Positions 36,084-46,765 of a stretch of 64,000 nucleotides of DNA are shown piece after piece. The notes under the pieces are model-generated. The model had not been told where the DNA came from, did not search any database, and saw nothing but the letters and a program-made list of their open reading frames with translations. Each line of letters begins with the position of its first letter. Position 1 is the stretch's first letter. A program made the translations under genes and the position numbers. Source of the stretch: Hysterangium stoloniferum (taxonomy: Eukaryota > Basidiomycota > Agaricomycetes > Hysterangiales > Hysterangiaceae); NCBI GenBank assembly GCA_015178975.1, contig WHVD01000129.1:1-64000 (forward strand), given 5' to 3'.

Positions 36084-37523
36084 ATGGCTTCCGGACCTAT
36101 CGTGAACATTCGTCGTGATGTTGATGTGAGTCGGATATCACTGGATCTGCCGAATATTATCTGACGGTTTTTTTTTTTCAAATTTTTCTTTTTTGAATAC
36201 ACAGGACAAGTTTTATCGATACAAGATGCCCGTCTTGATGACCAAAATTGAAGGGAAAGGGAATGGAATTAAGACTGTAGTTCCGAACATGTCTGACATC
36301 GCTCGAGCGCTCAGTCGACCCCCTACATGTACGTCTCGCTGGACTCCTTCCGCCTTGCCACACGCTTACCAATACGCCCTAGACCCTACCAAGTTCTTTG
36401 GTTGCGAGCTCGGCGCCCAGACTACGTTCGACGAAAAAGGCGATCGCTACATCGTCAACGGCGCGCACGACGCAACCCGCCTGCGCGAGCTGCTCGACGT
36501 CTTCATCGACAAATTTGTCCTCTGTGCATCCTGCAAAAACCCCGAGACCGAACTCATCCTCACCAAGACCGACGAGATCCTGCGCGACTGCAAGGCGTGC
36601 GGGCAGCGCTCCGGGGTCGACATGCGGCACAAGCTGACGACCTTCATCGTGAAGAACCCGCCGAAGACGAAGAAGAAGGGCCGGAAGGCGACGGCGGGGG
36701 AGAACGGCGAGACGGTGGACACGCCGGGGGACCATACGCCGGAGAACGTGGAGCAGGACGGCGGCTCGGACGACGAGATCACGCGGCGTATCAAGGCGGA
36801 GGCGGCGGAGCTGGCACCGGCCCACGGGTCGGACGATAAGTGGTCCGCTGACACCAGAGAGCTCGAGGGCAAGTTGAAGTCGGGCCTTGTTCTGGGCGAT
36901 GATGATAGCGACGAGGATGGCGAGAGCCCGTACACGCAATTAACGCTGTGGTCCGCCGAGAATAGGGATACTGCGACGGCCGTGGAGATCTACAAGAAGA
37001 CGCAGGAACTGGGCATCGAGAAGAAGCATAGGACGGTGCAGGTCCTCGTTGAGAATCTGTTTACGGAGAATATCGTGAAGGAGATTCCCAAGTTTGCTTC
37101 GTTGTTCAAGAAGGTCTGTTTTCACTTTGCCGTGTGCTTTGCTTGTCCACTCATTGTGTTCTTTTCTTTTTTTCCCTCTTTTTCATTGTAGCTCGTCACC
37201 TCTGAGCGCCACCAGAAGGCGCTCCTTGGTGGGATTGAGCGAACGGTTGGGGTTGAGCAGCCCATGCTTATACCTGCCGTACCCAAGATTCTTATGGGAT
37301 TTTACCAGGCCGATGTCTTGGATGAGGAAGTTGTCACACAGTGGGGTACGCACGTCTCTAAGAAGTATGTGGATCGCGATGTCAGCAAGAGAGTCCGCAA
37401 GGCCAGTGAACCCTTCCTTAAGGTAGGTCTTATGGGAGTGGTTCCTCCGTGGCGTTTATGCTGACTGCTTGCATCATTTAGTGGCTCGAAGAAGCGGACG
37501 ATGACGACGACGACGACGAGTGA
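36084..37523 (+). CDS. TIF5: Translation initiation factor eIF5
   Basis: Five exons; introns 36126-36204, 36329-36382, 37114-37191 and 37423-37481. The protein starts [20 protein letters not shown]. The N-terminal eIF2-beta/eIF5 domain has the GTPase-activating Arg in INIRRD-like context, [17 protein letters not shown] and [11 protein letters not shown]. The zinc ribbon is [13 protein letters not shown]...CKACG. A Lys-rich linker and acidic Ser/Asp segment lead to the W2 HEAT domain ([36 protein letters not shown]) and the acidic-aromatic tail [13 protein letters not shown]. eIF5 triggers GTP hydrolysis by eIF2 at the start codon in the 43S complex. It lies 232 bp before the thiolase on the same strand. 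Complete and undamaged. Confidence 0.96.
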
Positions 37524-37755
37524 AGTCTTCCAACTGTGATATTTGGATTCGAATTTTGTTTGTTTTGTTGTATAGCTCTCGTAGTCATGCATGTCATTTT
37601 ATACAGCATTGGGTAGTATAACTGCAATGTTGTTTTTTTTGAATCTACTTTTGTCATACTTATGGGTCGGCTTGAATGTGACCGAGCCCCGGAAGTCATA
37701 TGGGACTTTTACCGGCCATCAACCTCCCTAAGACTGGTCCTCAACCACAACAGCC
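37524..37755. promoter_or_regulatory. Short eIF5-thiolase intergenic region
   Basis: The 232 bp must hold the eIF5 3' end and the thiolase promoter. ACAACAGCCATGACGAC is the thiolase start context. No strong motif was seen. Confidence 0.4.
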
Positions 37756-39673
37756 ATGACGACTAAGTCCAACGAGCGTAGGACATTCATCATTGGCGCG
37801 GGATGCACAGAGTTCATTAAACCCCGAGGAAAGCGCGCAACTGAGGATGTGAGTGATGGAGGTCTCGTGGCAGGGTTGGTGACTAACTTGAACTGTGAAC
37901 ATGGGCTGTTGTTAGATGGGATTGGAGGCTGCGACGAAGGCGTTGCTTGAAGCTGGTATTACTTACGATGCTGTTCAAGTAGCTTTCGTCGGACACGTGA
38001 GTGGTCGCTGGTGACGGCATTGTATTCCAAGAAAATGTAGTGGCTAATTGTGAACTCCCTGTTTGCGCAGTGCTATGGCGACTCGACGTCCGGTCAACGA
38101 GCACTGTACAATTTGGGTCTCACTGGAATCCCTATCACCAACGTGAACAACGTGCGTTCCCCGTGCCATTTATCCACACATAATAAATAATAATGACATC
38201 CACAAACGGTATCCCCAGAACTGCTCAACCGGCTCGACGGCCCTCTTCCACGCCAACACCTGGGTCAAATCCGGCGCCGCAGACGTCGCGCTCGCGCTCG
38301 GATTCGAGCGCATGGCCCCCGGCTCGCTGGGGACGCACTTCCCCGACCGCCCCTCCCCCATGGCCGCATTCGGCGCGCTCACCACCGCGCTCGAGTCGAG
38401 CACCGTCGTGCCCAACTACGGGCCGAACGCGCCGCGCATGTTCGCGAACGGCGCGCAGGAGTACTTCGACCGGCACCCCGGCGCGGGGGTCGCGCACCTC
38501 GCGAGGATCGCGGCGAAGAACCACGCGCACTCGGTGCGCAACCCGTACAGCCAGTTCCGGGATGGCTGGAGCGTGGAGCAGGTGCTCGGCGCGAAGCGGA
38601 TCAACAAGCAGCTGACGATGTACATGTGTTCGCCGACGTCGGACGGGGCGGCGTGCTGTGTTGTCGCGACGGAGGAGTTTGTGAAGGCGCATGGGTTGGA
38701 GAATCAGGCGATTGAGATCGTTTCGCAGGTCGGTGTTTGTGTTGGGGGGGGGGGGATATTTTCTGCACGTGGCTGATGTTTTGTTGGTGGTGGATTGATA
38801 GGTTCTCGTCACGGATGAAGCGGTCACTTTTGAGAGCAAGAGCGCGATGGAGCTTGTTGGGTACAGCATGTCAAAAGCAGCTGCAGACGACGCCTTCGCA
38901 AAGGCCGGTTTTAAGCCCGGTGAGGGAAGGGATAAAGTCGGCGTTGTCGAGCTGCACGACTGTTTTGCGGCCAACGAGGTGTGTGATGCTCTTTATATGC
39001 TACCTGAATGGTTGTTGTATTCAGCTGCCATATAGCTGCTCACATATGAAGCGCTTGGCCTCTGCAAAGAAGGTGAAGCGCACAAGTTAGTTGACAGGGG
39101 GGACAACACTGTGAGCTTCTTTCCTCCATTGCATCCTCAAAATTGAACTCAGCTTTCCTCTCCAGTATGGCGGTAAATACGTCATAAACCCCAGCGGCGG
39201 ACTAGAAGCCAAAGGTCACCCCCTTGGCGCCACAGGTCTCGGAATGCACTTCTATATTGCCAGTACGCACTATGCAATCTCGCGAATTCTCTCTTATAAC
39301 TATTTTTTCTCTCTCGCTCTCGCTTCTTCAGATCAACTCCGTGGATGGGCAGGACCGATGCAAGCTCCCGGCCTCTTCGACGACGACAAACGTGGCAAAT
39401 ACGGGCTGGTGCATAATATCGGGCTTGGGGGCGCTGTTGTCGTCAGCTTGCTTAGGCGGCCGGAGTTTTACAAAGAGGGAGGGAGGGATGGGAGGGATAG
39501 GTGAGTTTTTGAGGGATGTTGTTTGTTTGTTGGAGGCACTGACGTTGCTTGTGTTCTTTGGTAGATTGGGGTATAACCACGCATGCGAAGTGCGCCCCGT
39601 CACGATGGCTGATGTGGATAAGGTCAAGTCGAAGAAATCGAGCAAGTATATTTTGGAGATGGCAAAACTTTGA
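37756..39673 (+). CDS. Peroxisomal SCP2-type thiolase (sterol carrier protein x-like)
   Basis: About nine exons. It starts [20 protein letters not shown]. The nucleophilic Cys lies in [14 protein letters not shown], split by an intron just before [14 protein letters not shown] and [17 protein letters not shown] carry the other conserved thiolase residues, including the HPLGATG loop. [20 protein letters not shown] closes the domain. There is no fused SCP2 lipid-binding domain. The C-terminus is Ala-Lys-Leu, a PTS1 peroxisomal signal. The family cleaves 3-ketoacyl-CoA of branched or very long chains in peroxisomal beta-oxidation, so that role is expected. An intron of about 93 bp near 38727-38801 contains a G9 run. 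The open frame is very GC-rich at 38230-38700, unlike the spacers. Confidence 0.93.
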
Positions 39674-40109
39674 AAGGGGTGCACACGGAGAAATTATAGC
39701 TAATGTAAACATATCTTTGTATCCATATTGAAGGACAGAAACCTTTGTTTTATGTCTTTCTCTGTTTTTCCTATTGTAGGCAATGATTTGTGCTGCTAGG
39801 AATACTCCTCTTCATGTCAATGGCCGTGAAGGCGGTGACAAGCCTGTCCCCAGGCTGGTTTGACACTTACTGTCTGCAATCCATCAACAAAAGAGAAAAA
39901 CAAAGGCGAGTGACTAATATAGGACGAGCATCAGAGACTAGACTCAGGTTTCGGGGAACCGGATCGGCATTCACATGCGAAAGTTTGAGAGCCGTTCGGG
40001 AACTTGGTCGTGTAGTTCCAACTCCTGCAGCCATTTTCCACCAACTCATCGGTGAAGATTCGATATCGCCTTTTCATTCATTGATTCGACCTTTCTAAAC
40101 TATACTATT
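39674..40109. other. Spacer between thiolase and right arm
   Basis: An open stretch of about 100 codons exists on the plus strand at 39790-40098 but resembles nothing and has no start context. No other feature was seen. Confidence 0.4.
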
Positions 40110-40597
40110 AAGGTATAGGTTTTTCAGGCCTTGAGTAAGAAATATCCTATGAGAATCTCATGGCTTGGAACCCAGTGGTGCTTGATCGAGATATCCCCAT
40201 GAGTCGTCTGCCCCCAATTTCAGGCCTCTGGCGTCAGACCCAGTCGGCTATGAGAGGTCGCGTCAGGGGAGAAAACACCTTATAGTATATCCTAATCGCC
40301 AATGCTCAACGGCAGACTCCTCCCAAGGCCAAAGTTTTGTCGATCAAGGCACTGATCAGGCTCCCTGCCTCCACTTCTACCCAGCGCCTCTCTGATCGTC
40401 CTAGCGCTTCTTTCGGTCCGATCGGTGCACATGGGGAATCAATCCAAAGCGCGGCCTGGCGGCGATGACTCTTGTGTGCCCACATCTACCGTATCGTGTC
40501 TCGGTTTCCCGGTGTCTCGCTCTTGACAATACGGTTGCCATGGACTGAATGCAGCTGCGACACATGAAAAGAAAGGAAGGAAGGAAGAAGAAGGGTT

Positions 40598-41330
40598 ATT
40601 GACTTTACGAAACAGATACGCGGTTAACTGCCTCGAGGGCAATACATTCTTACACATGCTCGTGAGGACTATCGTTTAGGCCTTCTCTGCCAATCACTCC
40701 AATGTACTAGCCGTTGCACCCTGGTTCGCTCCCGACAGGGGCTGGGCAGATGGTGGATACATGAAAGTGCGCCAGAAGATCGGAAGCATGATCGACTGGG
40801 TGAGTCTACTTAGTTACTCTGTTGTTGGATGAATAGAGTCTAATAGGTCTGCTTTCACAGTACAATATCCAGGCAAGCAGATTTAATTGCTAGTGCTCTG
40901 TGCTGTCGCCTTACCATCGGTAAACTTCCGTTCGGTGTAGTTTTATGACTGTATGTGAATATGTGAAACCTCAGTGTCTAGCTTTTCCAAAGCTAATGCG
41001 TAATTACACTTGCACAGGTCGAATACACTTCATGGCTCGGGCTTACTAAGTTTTCGAGGGCATGGCCACGATCTTCGAAATAATTGCAAACGGCGTGCCT
41101 CTTGATGAGTTGGTCATTGGGAAGCCAGGAAGGCCTGCTGACGCAAATAATGGATATATGGATCCAGTGACCCTTGCTGGCTGTTTGAAAGAAGCCAAAG
41201 CAAAGGGATGGAGTGGCGGCGCAATGCCCTGGCAGGTAAGCCATGCTTTTTTGACAAGTTCTATGTTCGACCACCCCACTTTGTTTAATTCCCAGGTGTC
41301 AACACCACGTGGATAAGCACCGTCCCCTTC
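40598..41330 (+). pseudogene. GH18 chitinase, copy B (5' deleted, stop, lost splice site)
   Basis: Only the 3' half is left. It begins at IDFTKQ (40598), directly after a GGAAGGAAGGAAGAAGAAG run that belongs to the promoter side. The signal peptide, strands 1-4 and the DGIDVDYE catalytic motif are deleted. An in-frame TAA is at 40624-40626 (CGC GGT TAA). Later pieces VAPWFAPDRGWADGGYMKV, NGVPLDELVIGKPG and GCLKEAKAKGWSGGAM are well preserved. The last intron acceptor has changed from TTTAG to TTTAA. No enzyme can be produced. Confidence 0.9.
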
Positions 41331-41344
41331 CCCCATTTCCTCCC

Positions 41345-42315
41345 GATACAAGGTGATGGTGTACTTTACGGCATTTTTTCTTGGGGGAATTTATGCTTTA
41401 CTCTCCGATTTTGAATTATCATAGTGAAATCAGTTTGAAAACTTACAAGTTTTCCGGCTCCTTGATGTATTTATGCTGGTACCAAATTGGATCATCATTG
41501 TGACTGATTTGACGATCATAAATATTTGTCATTGTGTATATATATTTTCATATATAAGATCTCTCCCTAAGCCCTCATTGAGTCATTGAAACAGATCCCG
41601 GGTGGCGTGAAGGCTACTCATTCTAGCAGCACTGTCTGCAGACGGCCTTTGTAGAAATAGAGGGAGCAGGGTCCGGTGACTGATGCATGGGACAGGGGGG
41701 ATCTCCAAAGATCCGCACAATAGAGAGGTTTGGCTCATAGCTAAGCCTAAGTCGTTACCTCGCCTTGCCCTTCCAGACTCTTACCTACACCGTGGCAGTT
41801 CGGCCTTCTCCTCCACGGAATCGACCTAGCGACGAGTCTAGTTCCGTGCAATTTCCGTCTGTAAATAATCAGGGAAATGAGGGACGAACGATTTCAACCA
41901 AACGATCAGCTTTTCAGGGACGGTTCAGAGTGTCGGGATTATTTTCACCTTGTCGATGGGCCATACATCACCTTTAGCAATTACAGCGCGTACAGCGTGT
42001 ATTTTGTTTACTATTTAGTAAGCTCGTGGGATTCCTAAGTCGATATTTACACTCCAGTTCTACTACTACATTATCGGATGACTAGTGCTCGAGTCCTTAT
42101 GGTACTAGTAATGGACTTCTGGCTTCCATTGGCTCCTTATGACAATACGCTCCATCATTGTTATCTCCAAATCTGTAGGAGCTTCGAAATAATGACATTC
42201 GTGATTTTATTCTGGATATTGTCTGATCTGGGACAATAAAATCAGTTAGTTGATTCAATATATTTATGAATATCGTCAGCCTTCATACCATAGCGTTATT
42301 AATACATAACATTCC
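41345..42315. other. Spacer of the right arm, with inserted LTR scrap
   Basis: The counterpart of 25887-26895. Positions 41655-41740 have no counterpart in the left arm and include GGTCCGGTGACTGATGCATGG (from 41670), a 22/23 match to the LTRs at 5017-5039 and 7671-7693. No gene was seen. Confidence 0.6.
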
Positions 42316-43440
42316 TCATTCACTTTTGGCTGCTCTCGCAGCCAATTGTGTTCTCTCTTCCTTTAACTTCATTTCTCTCCATATCAGAGTGGCGGCAAAT
42401 GCTGCTCCTGGACCTACAATCAACGTAGCGATTGCAAGCCATGCAGCGATTCCGGCGGCTTGGGGTAAACTTCGAGCAAACCACAGGGATGCCAAAAAAG
42501 TCGATGAGAATATGTACACGGCGTCCCATTGAAGGAAATGAATCTTTGTCCATAATATCGTGTGACCATTTGAAGCGTTGTGTCGGGTCCAAGGTATGCA
42601 TGCGTCCAGGTAGTGTTGCAAATCGAACCCATACAAGGTCAATGTTGCCATGTGAGTACAGGCCGCGCCTATGGCAATAATGATGTACACCAATTGTGTT
42701 GTTTGATATCCTGAAGATTGATGCGCATGGCTTGAACGTAACTGAGTATACACTGTGCTGATGACACTCATGCAGAGAGGGAATATCTGCCACGTGGCGA
42801 TCGACGGAATGGATGGATAGAAATTCATAGCGAAACTTGGGAGGTAATAGCCAAATAGGACGGCTGCTAGGACACTCTCAGCCTTAGCCTGGCTGATTTG
42901 TGAACCAGCACCTCGTTCGCCAACGATGGCAATTAATATAATCCAAAAGATGGGAAGAATGGCGCCCCCTGTGTACATTTGGTATATGAGCCCTAATGCC
43001 GCCGGAACTCCTGGATAAAGTGGCTTTCTGTCTCTGGATGATTCCACCAGTGGGACAACAGCGCATGCTATTAGGGACATTCCAAATTCCGTGAGGAATG
43101 GATTGTAATCGATCGCGTCAGGCTGAAGCAGTGGATGGAAGAATGCCACCAGAGCACATAAGATTCGTTCGATACCGGGGAAAAAACCACCAAGATAATG
43201 CACTTGATAGGGTGAACTACCCTGGAAGGGGATTGGACAAGAACTCGCATTCCATGCCACAAATTCGTCCGCTTTCAATAGCTTCATGATAAGATATTTA
43301 AATGCCGAGGTAGACAAGAAGCCGAATGTTAGAATTGGGACAATTCCATGCCACACTTTGAGTCTCTTAAGCAGGATGTGGATTGTGTGGTAAAGATATA
43401 AGGACTTGCCTACATTGTCAACACTTAGGTTTCGTGTCAT
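42316..43440 (-). CDS. Polytopic membrane protein, family not recognised
   Basis: A single intronless frame of 374 codons starting MTRNLSVDNVGKSLYLYHTI. At least seven hydrophobic segments are visible: VWHGIVPILTFGFLSTSAF, ILCALVAFFHPLL, FGMSLIACAVVPL, ILPIFWIILIAIVG, ESVLAAVLFGYYLPSFAM, LVYIIIAIGAACTHMATL, AVYIFSSTFLASLWF and AAWLAIATLIVGPGAAFAAT. The C-terminus is charged (REMKLKEERTQLAARAAKSE). It resembles in layout the multi-span proteins found near fungal secondary-metabolite genes, but I cannot assign a family or reaction. A pseudogene copy is in the left arm. The two convergent genes, this one and the chitinase, were duplicated together. Confidence 0.8.
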   Translation of the reverse strand: MTRNLSVDNVGKSLYLYHTIHILLKRLKVWHGIVPILTFGFLSTSAFKYLIMKLLKADEFVAWNASSCPIPFQGSSPYQVHYLGGFFPGIERILCALVAFFHPLLQPDAIDYNPFLTEFGMSLIACAVVPLVESSRDRKPLYPGVPAALGLIYQMYTGGAILPIFWIILIAIVGERGAGSQISQAKAESVLAAVLFGYYLPSFAMNFYPSIPSIATWQIFPLCMSVISTVYTQLRSSHAHQSSGYQTTQLVYIIIAIGAACTHMATLTLYGFDLQHYLDACIPWTRHNASNGHTILWTKIHFLQWDAVYIFSSTFLASLWFARSLPQAAGIAAWLAIATLIVGPGAAFAATLIWREMKLKEERTQLAARAAKSE

Positions 43441-44699
43441 TATATTGACTACAGAGTCTTGAAGAGGTAAGTTTTCTGGGCAATTTCCAAGAGGTATTAT
43501 TCCTGTGTGGAGGGTCTTGAGTAAAGTACGGACTGTATAAGCCTTAGTTGATTTAACTACGTGTATTGGTTAGTGTGGGTAAATTATGGGAAGTACAACA
43601 CTGTTACTTACGCCTTAGTTGGAACCGTTAGGTGAGCAACTTACGTGATAAAGCCTTTTGACTGAACTATATACTTCGGCGATCGATAGCCGCCGGGCGC
43701 ACAGTTCTTCAGTTCGAATATCAACTTCCGTTCAGCCGATCGGCATTGCACCGCTAGCCTATACAGGATTTTGCTTACTCCATCACGTTAAACTACCACA
43801 AAGGTTTTCCCCCGGATTACTTAATACATTGTCGATTTATATCAAACCATTTGCCTTTTTCGAAGAGGCCTCGAATAGATAGCTTTATGTCAGTGATATT
43901 CCCATGTCTCCAGTAACACAATTGTGGTAACTTTTAAAATTTACAGTCAAATGCTAATGGCAGCTAGAACAACAAATAATCTCTTCTACTGACTAGAAGG
44001 CGTTGGCACTTCTTCAACTCTGTTTTGACTCAGGATATGTAACTTGATTTTTTTTTTTTTGAAGTCAACTTCGTTTTACTTAATGAGCTGTTTATGTTTC
44101 TCAATTTTTGGCTATAGGCTGTTTTATTCAATTTCAAGGAAATAATGAGTGCAATTTCTCTACTACCCCTGCCACCATTATCTTATTGAAGATGCTATGA
44201 GTTTCAAACCAAGGCTCCACTTGATTTCACCTGTTTTGTGATATTACTGTTATGTTTATGTTTCATATCAATTTTTTTGGTCTTATTTTTGATTGTGCAT
44301 TGACTGTAGAGCAATCTGACCGTGGATGGCACAAAAAATCTGAATTGTTTTTTTTATTTTTTTTCCCTCTCCACAGCGACAGATCTTGTTGCCCAACCGA
44401 CTAGCAACTGGCTTTCGATGTTAGATCCGGGCCATTGGCAACCGGAAGCTAATTTAGCTAGTGCCGAGAGAAGTCCTGTCCAGGAATCAGGATAGTGTAT
44501 AATCTTCCCCAAGTCATATAGCAATTCGTAATCAGTTTATCGATGAAGTTGCTGGGAACACTCCCTCATATTTTCAATTCAACTTCTCCAGTGTTCTCTC
44601 AAATTACTATGGCTTTTCCTGATCTTTCCTGACTTTCAGAGCGGAAGTTCTAAGAATGTCTCATAGTTTGGAAACCGGAAGTAATTAATGTAATGATCT
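43441..44699. other. Spacer upstream of membrane gene and GH18 copy C
   Basis: AT-rich, with T runs at 44049-44060 and 44347-44363. It should hold the membrane gene promoter on the left and, from about 44700, the GH18 copy C promoter. No gene was seen. Confidence 0.5.
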
Positions 44700-45251
44700 C
44701 ATCTACCTGCACTTCCATATTCTCACCATCCGTGCCAGCCACATCCCGCTTCCTATGGCCCCTCATACCAGCAAAGAGCTCGTGGCATAGCAAAATCGTT
44801 GACCGATGTTTAAGTTGTGTAGAGTGGATGCCCCCACTGAGGCAAGAAAGTTGTTCTTTTTTCGTCGATCAAGGCACTGATCATATGCTTGCCCGGATTT
44901 TCTCATTACTTCCTTCAGCCGACCATGCAAGGCTCGGTCCGATCGATGCACGTGAAAAAATCCAGTGAGATACGCCAGTTGAGCTAGCAGCCACGACTCT
45001 GTATCCTGTCTCTTCAATGTCTCGGGTTTTCGCTGTCTCTTGCTCTTGACAACATAGTAACCATGCACTGTACGCAGCTGCGAAACATGAAAAAAAAATC
45101 AGCACCCCCCTCCCCAAAAAAAAAAAACCATATGGATAGAAACGTCAATGCTGAGACTTTTTTTACCACTCAAACATGGCTATAGGGTCGCTATTTAAGA
45201 GGAGCAGAAGAGAGCTGCAAAAAACTGCCTTCCGGTATTCCAAGGAACATC
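44700..45251 (+). promoter_or_regulatory. Promoter region of GH18 copy C
   Basis: It aligns with the upstream regions of copies A and B. The near-palindrome TCGATCAAGGCACTGATCA is at 44865-44883. The block TCTCTTGCTCTTGACAACAT (45038-45057) also recurs in B near 40519. A CTATTTAAGAGG element at 45191 is TATA-like. Confidence 0.5.
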
Positions 45252-46765
45252 ATGGTATCACTCTCCTTTACTCAACTAGCTGCGCTATGCGTGGTCGTAT
45301 CTAGCCTGAGCAGAGTCCTGGCGATTCCTGCTCCTCTTAGCCCGAAGATGTTCGGACATAATTTCGTATTGCCAAACCAAACAGCTGCGCCAGAGCCATC
45401 AAATGCGACCGCTATTTCATTGGACGTCCAAGAACGCGAAATTTCAACTCGATCGACACCATCCGCCCCGCATTTCGTCGTATACACTGATTCATACATC
45501 AGCGGCGTCACCGGGCCCCCACCTGTTTCCGAAGTGAAGGTATACAGTATTATATTCTGACGCCCCGCTTTTCATGATGCTCATTGAAGTTTCAAACAGG
45601 GTTTTAATGTCGTGTTCGTCCCAGAACAATGTGTTTCTCTACTTTTCTGAGCTTACCATTTCAGTGCACTCGCCTTCATTCTAACTTCTGGAGTATATGA
45701 TAAAGCCCAGGAGTGGGTCTCCTTGTCAGCGGAAGAACGAAACTCCATCAAGTCTCAGTACGCAGCGGCAGGTATCAAGCTCATTGTTAGCGCATTTGGG
45801 GCTACTGATGCTCCTACTACCAATGGCGCTGATGCGATCGCAACTGCGAACGAGATGGCCCAATTCGTCAGGGATTACGATCTAGATGGTATTGATGTGG
45901 ATTATGAGGTAATGTCGACCTTCCATCTCATATTTGGCAAAAAATTCATTTGTGTGTATGTAGGACTTCGATGCCTTTAGCGCAGAAGATGGCACAGCTG
46001 AAAACTGGATCATTGACTTCACGAAACAGCTACGCAGCCAACTGCCCCAAGGGGAATACATTCTTTCACATGCTCGTAAGTACTATCGTTTGAGTCTTCT
46101 CAGACAACCACTCACAAATGCTAGCCGTTGCACCCTGGTTCGCTCCGGACATCTGGGGAGGTGGTGGATACATGAAAGTGCACCAGGAGGTCGGAAGCAT
46201 GATCGACTGGGTGAGTCTACTCAGTTCACTTTTCTATTTGGACGAATAATGTCTGATGAATTTGCCGTCACAGTATAATGTACAGGCAAGTAAATTTGAT
46301 TGCTAACGCTCTATGTTGTCGCCTTATCATTGCTAAATTGACGTTCGGTGCAGTTTTACAACCGTACGTGAAACCTTATTATCTAGCTCCTCGAAAACTA
46401 ATACTGCATTACACTTCCAGAGAACGACTATACTTCATGCGCAGACTTACTTACTGAGTCCTCGAGTACATGGCCAGAAACCTCGCTTTTCGAAATCGCC
46501 GCAAACGGCGTGCCTCTTAACAAATTGGTCATCGGGAAGCCAGGAGCGCCTGACGACGCCGCAGATGGGTATATGGATCCAGCGACCCTTGCAGGCTGTT
46601 TGAAACAAGCCAAAGAAAAGGACTGGAATGGCGGGGCCATGTCCTGGGAGGTGAGCTATCCTTTTTTCCACAGTTCTATGTTCAACCACTAAGCACTTCG
46701 TTTAGTTCCCGAGTGCAAACGCCGCGTGGATAAGCACTGTTCGCTCCCAGTCTTTCCCAGCCTGA
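45252..46765 (+). CDS. GH18 chitinase, copy C (intact)
   Basis: It starts MVSLSFTQLAALCVVVSSLS, a secretion signal ending near LAIPAP. Compared with copy A it has a longer linker after the signal (LPNQTAAPEPSNATAISLDV region) with possible N-glycosylation sites. GFNVVALAFILTSGVYDKAQ is joined by a phase-2 intron (GTTCGT donor), and the active site is DLDGIDVDYE. Then come DFDAFSAEDGTAENWIIDFT, VAPWFAPDIWGGGGYMKVHQ, small exons YNVQ and FYN, ENDYTSCADLLTES, NGVPLNKLVIGKPG and a last exon ending STVRSQSFPA. Exon structure is identical to copy A. It lacks a neighbouring membrane gene of its own on the right. Secreted chitinase function is inferred from the family. Confidence 0.9.

Larger units (their letters stand above)
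40110..43095. repeat. Right arm of inverted duplication
   Basis: Reverse-complement match to 23725-29060. It holds GH18 remnant B (plus) and most of the intact membrane gene (minus), with the same convergent arrangement mirrored. The promoter block TCGATCAAGGCACTGATCAG at 40340-40359 pairs with 28783-28802. The arm has a deletion in GH18 and an extra ~85 bp at about 41655-41740. Confidence 0.85.

Noticed and set aside
36379-36939. 186-codon minus-strand frame within eIF5
   Set aside because: It is antisense to a confidently identified GC-rich exon and shows no domain.
38225-38974. 249-codon minus-strand frame within the thiolase
   Set aside because: Antisense shadow of the GC-rich thiolase exon.
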